From the NCBI GenBank assembly GCA_027003085.1, contig JALWYR010000065.1:1-7191 (forward strand): DNA of 7,191 nt. Direction: 5' to 3'. This document shows, in pieces, positions 5,946 through 7,191 of this stretch. Positions within the stretch are counted from its first letter, which is position 1. Each line of letters opens with the position of its first letter. A program made the translations under genes and the position numbers. The notes beneath the pieces were generated by a model. The model had not been told where the DNA came from, did no database searches, and saw only the letters and a list, made by a program, of their open reading frames with translations. Source of the stretch: Flavobacteriales bacterium (lineage in GTDB: Bacteria > Bacteroidota > Bacteroidia > Flavobacteriales > Flavobacteriaceae).

Positions 5946-5953
5946 GATGTTTG
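5946..5953 (+). promoter_or_regulatory. Possible -7 box of the DUF4382 lipoprotein gene
   Basis: GATGTTTG matches seven of eight positions of TAnnTTTG and sits 35 bases before the ATG at 5989. A TTTG at 5917-5920 lies upstream, but the 25-base gap is longer than the usual 19-21, so the pair is uncertain. Confidence 0.35.
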
Positions 5954-5988
5954 TTTTGTGAATGCGCATAACTCAAAAATGCAGTGTT

Positions 5989-6822
5989 ATGAAAAAAGTA
6001 GTTGTAGTGTTGCTTGCGTTGATCGGATTGTTTCAACTGACAAGTTGTAAAAAACACAAAGACGGACATGTATCGGTTCAATTGACCGATGATCCTTTTC
6101 CGGCGCAATTTGTGGCCGAAGTAAACGTAAACATCACCAAAGTGGAATTACGCAATGCCGACACCGAAGAGTATGTTACCGTATTCGAAGGAAACGGAAA
6201 CTATAATGTGGTGGATTTGAACAACGGCGCTACGGCCGAAGTCAGTGCATCGGATATTCCGGCAGGCACCTACGACAAGGCCCGTATTACTTGGGACGGC
6301 GTAACGGTAAAACTTTCCGACGGAAGGGAATTCGATTTTTCGGCAGGTGCCAATGCCACGGCCGAGGCCGAAATTAAACCCGAATTTAACCTGACCGCCA
6401 ATGCCGACGAATCCATTCTCATCGATTTGGACTTGGCCGAAAGTTTGGACCTGGCCGGTAATTTTGTAAACGACATTATTACCAGCGTTACCCAAATTAC
6501 GGGCATTGCCGAATTTGACCCCGATTTTCGCGTGGTTCCGCTATCCAATACCGGTGATGTGGAAGGTACCGTTCAATTGATGGATCAAAGCGTGATTGCC
6601 TATGCCACGGTCAAAACCGATTACGATACCGACGGCGATAATCAACCCGACGATGTAACCACCATTGCCGACGGTCAAGGTCATTTCGTTATCAAAGGTT
6701 TACCCGCCGGCACTTACGAAATTACTGCCGAAGCCCAAGACGGCACCGACTACACCGCCGGAACGGTAACCGTAGTGGCCGGTCAAACGGTTCAGGTAAA
6801 CCTGTTTGCCGAAGACAATTAG
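5989..6822 (+). CDS. DUF4382 domain lipoprotein with a C-terminal carboxypeptidase-regulatory-like domain
   Basis: The product has 277 residues. MKKVVVVLLALIGLFQLTSC is a clear lipoprotein signal with the lipidated Cys at 20, followed by KKHKDG. Residues about 26-180 look like DUF4382, a beta-rich envelope domain of unknown function: VSVQLTDDPFP, VNVNITKVELRNAD, IPAGTYDKARITWDGVTV and ESILIDLDLAESLDL. Residues about 189-273 form a small beta-sandwich like carboxypeptidase-regulatory or SpaA modules (GDVEGTVQL, GHFVIKGLPAGTYEITAEAQ, TVTVVAGQTVQVNLF). Within it, DYDTDGDNQPDD (211-222) resembles an EF-hand or thrombospondin-3 calcium loop. I chose the ATG at 5989 because it places the signal peptide at the N-terminus; an in-frame ATG at 5962 would add nine residues in front. 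It has its own upstream region and a strong terminator, so it is probably monocistronic. The protein is very acidic, and I infer a surface or periplasmic structural or binding role. Confidence 0.88.
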   Translation: MKKVVVVLLALIGLFQLTSCKKHKDGHVSVQLTDDPFPAQFVAEVNVNITKVELRNADTEEYVTVFEGNGNYNVVDLNNGATAEVSASDIPAGTYDKARITWDGVTVKLSDGREFDFSAGANATAEAEIKPEFNLTANADESILIDLDLAESLDLAGNFVNDIITSVTQITGIAEFDPDFRVVPLSNTGDVEGTVQLMDQSVIAYATVKTDYDTDGDNQPDDVTTIADGQGHFVIKGLPAGTYEITAEAQDGTDYTAGTVTVVAGQTVQVNLFAEDN

Positions 6823-6847
6823 TGTTTGTCCTTTTCCATAGGTAAAG

Positions 6848-6874
6848 AAACCGCCCTGAGGGGGCGGTTTTTTT
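6848..6874 (+). terminator. Rho-independent terminator of the DUF4382 gene
   Basis: AAACCGCCC (6848-6856) pairs perfectly with GGGCGGTTT (6862-6870) around a TGAGG loop, and the T run continues to 6874. It begins 25 bases after the TAG stop. The A run at the base of the 5' arm gives it some bidirectional character. Confidence 0.93.
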
Positions 6875-6934
6875 ATGACGCCGCATAATTTTGATAGCCA
6901 TTTGGTAGTCGCGGAGCCATACTTTTAGCGTAAT

Positions 6935-6942
6935 TATCTTTC
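6935..6942 (+). promoter_or_regulatory. Weak -7-like box before the 37-codon ORF
   Basis: TATCTTTC matches seven of eight positions of TAnnTTTG, 24 bases before the ATG at 6967. No fitting -33 element was seen. It gives slight support for transcription after the terminator. Confidence 0.2.
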
Positions 6943-6966
6943 GCCCGGCAAGCTAAAATATAGCAG

Positions 6967-7080
6967 ATGTTATCGCTTCTTGAATTTTTGGATTTGTTGT
7001 CCCGGGGGGATTATCCGGGGCCTATGGAGTGGCAGGGTATAGACTGGTATTCATACAATGGAAACGGTAAATTCAATTAG
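6967..7080 (+). CDS. Possible small protein of 37 residues, unknown
   Basis: An ATG opens 37 codons ending in TAG. The product starts MLSLLEFLDLLSRGDYPGPM and continues with EWQGIDWYSYNGNGKFN. An in-frame TAG at 6961 means it is not the tail of a longer frame. The first part could be a short amphipathic helix, and the second is rich in Trp, Tyr, Gly and Asn. I recognise no family. No good ribosome binding site is visible, but that is normal in this phylum. It lies in the 369-base stretch from the DUF4382 stop (6822) to the right edge, which otherwise holds the terminator and the right-end repeat. It could be a real small gene, a decayed gene fragment, or chance. Confidence 0.25.
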   Translation: MLSLLEFLDLLSRGDYPGPMEWQGIDWYSYNGNGKFN

Positions 7081-7125
7081 TAAATGCAACTTTTAGGGGT
7101 ATAAATATTTTCCTTGCGAGGCGGT

Positions 7126-7176
7126 TTCGCTCTTTCTGCGGAGTGGAGCGTAGCGAAACGGAGCAGAAAGAGCGAA
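7126..7176. repeat. Inverted repeat with perfect 14-bp arms at the right edge
   Basis: TTCGCTCTTTCTGC (7126-7139) is the exact reverse complement of 7163-7176, with a 23-base loop. Inside, GTTTCGCT (7124-7131) can instead pair with AGCGAAAC (7152-7159), so two folds compete. The GGAGCGTAGCGAA-style content resembles the GC-rich islands further left. It probably belongs to an intergenic repeat continuing beyond the window. Confidence 0.6.
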
Positions 7177-7191
7177 GGAACTAAGTCCTTC
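7174..7191. repeat. 6-bp hairpin at the window end
   Basis: GAAGGA (7174-7179) pairs with TCCTTC (7186-7191) around ACTAAG. The stem reaches the last base and may extend beyond the window. It shares its first bases with the preceding 14-bp arm, so the two structures exclude each other in part. Confidence 0.4.

Overview
The window looks like a chromosomal segment from a member of the Bacteroidota. Several family-level signs agree: a Bacteroidota-type HemD preceded by a DUF4271 membrane protein, a DUF4382 lipoprotein, TAnnTTTG-type -7 promoter boxes, and genes without strong Shine-Dalgarno sequences. I cannot name a genus. The genes are core or envelope genes. What stands out is the noncoding DNA, which carries three GC-rich, hairpin-rich islands.

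Left part (1-1323, minus strand): the 5' end of an oligosaccharide flippase runs off the left edge, starting at a GTG at 155. Behind it is an almost 800-base noncoding stretch. Its core (about 241-795) is very GC-rich and holds degenerate copies of a CGGCTCC...AGCCG dyad plus two very strong hairpins. An AT-rich stretch follows, then a small DUF486/DMT_6 membrane protein (955-1323) transcribed leftward. Its leader contains a perfect 18-bp palindrome.

Middle (1324-5874): a second GC-rich island (about 1369-1583) lies between the DMT gene and a rightward gene cluster that has a perfect TATCTTTG box. The cluster encodes an M13 (PepO/neprilysin-like) lipoprotein metallopeptidase, a WecG/TagA/CpsF glycosyltransferase, a DUF4271 membrane protein and uroporphyrinogen-III synthase (HemD). 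Junctions are a 1-base overlap, a 5-base gap and a 5-base gap, so this is almost certainly one operon. It combines envelope proteolysis, envelope glycan synthesis and tetrapyrrole synthesis. DUF4271-hemD is a known neighbour pair, while the upstream pair may simply share the promoter.

Right part (5875-7191): a monocistronic DUF4382 lipoprotein follows an intergenic region with alternating inverted ATTTGT motifs, and it ends at a clear Rho-independent terminator (6848-6874). Beyond that are a possible 37-codon ORF of unknown meaning and the start of a third structured repeat that runs to the window edge. I see no CRISPR array, tRNA, rRNA, transposase or recognisable defence system. The best candidates for something undescribed are the GC-rich islands.
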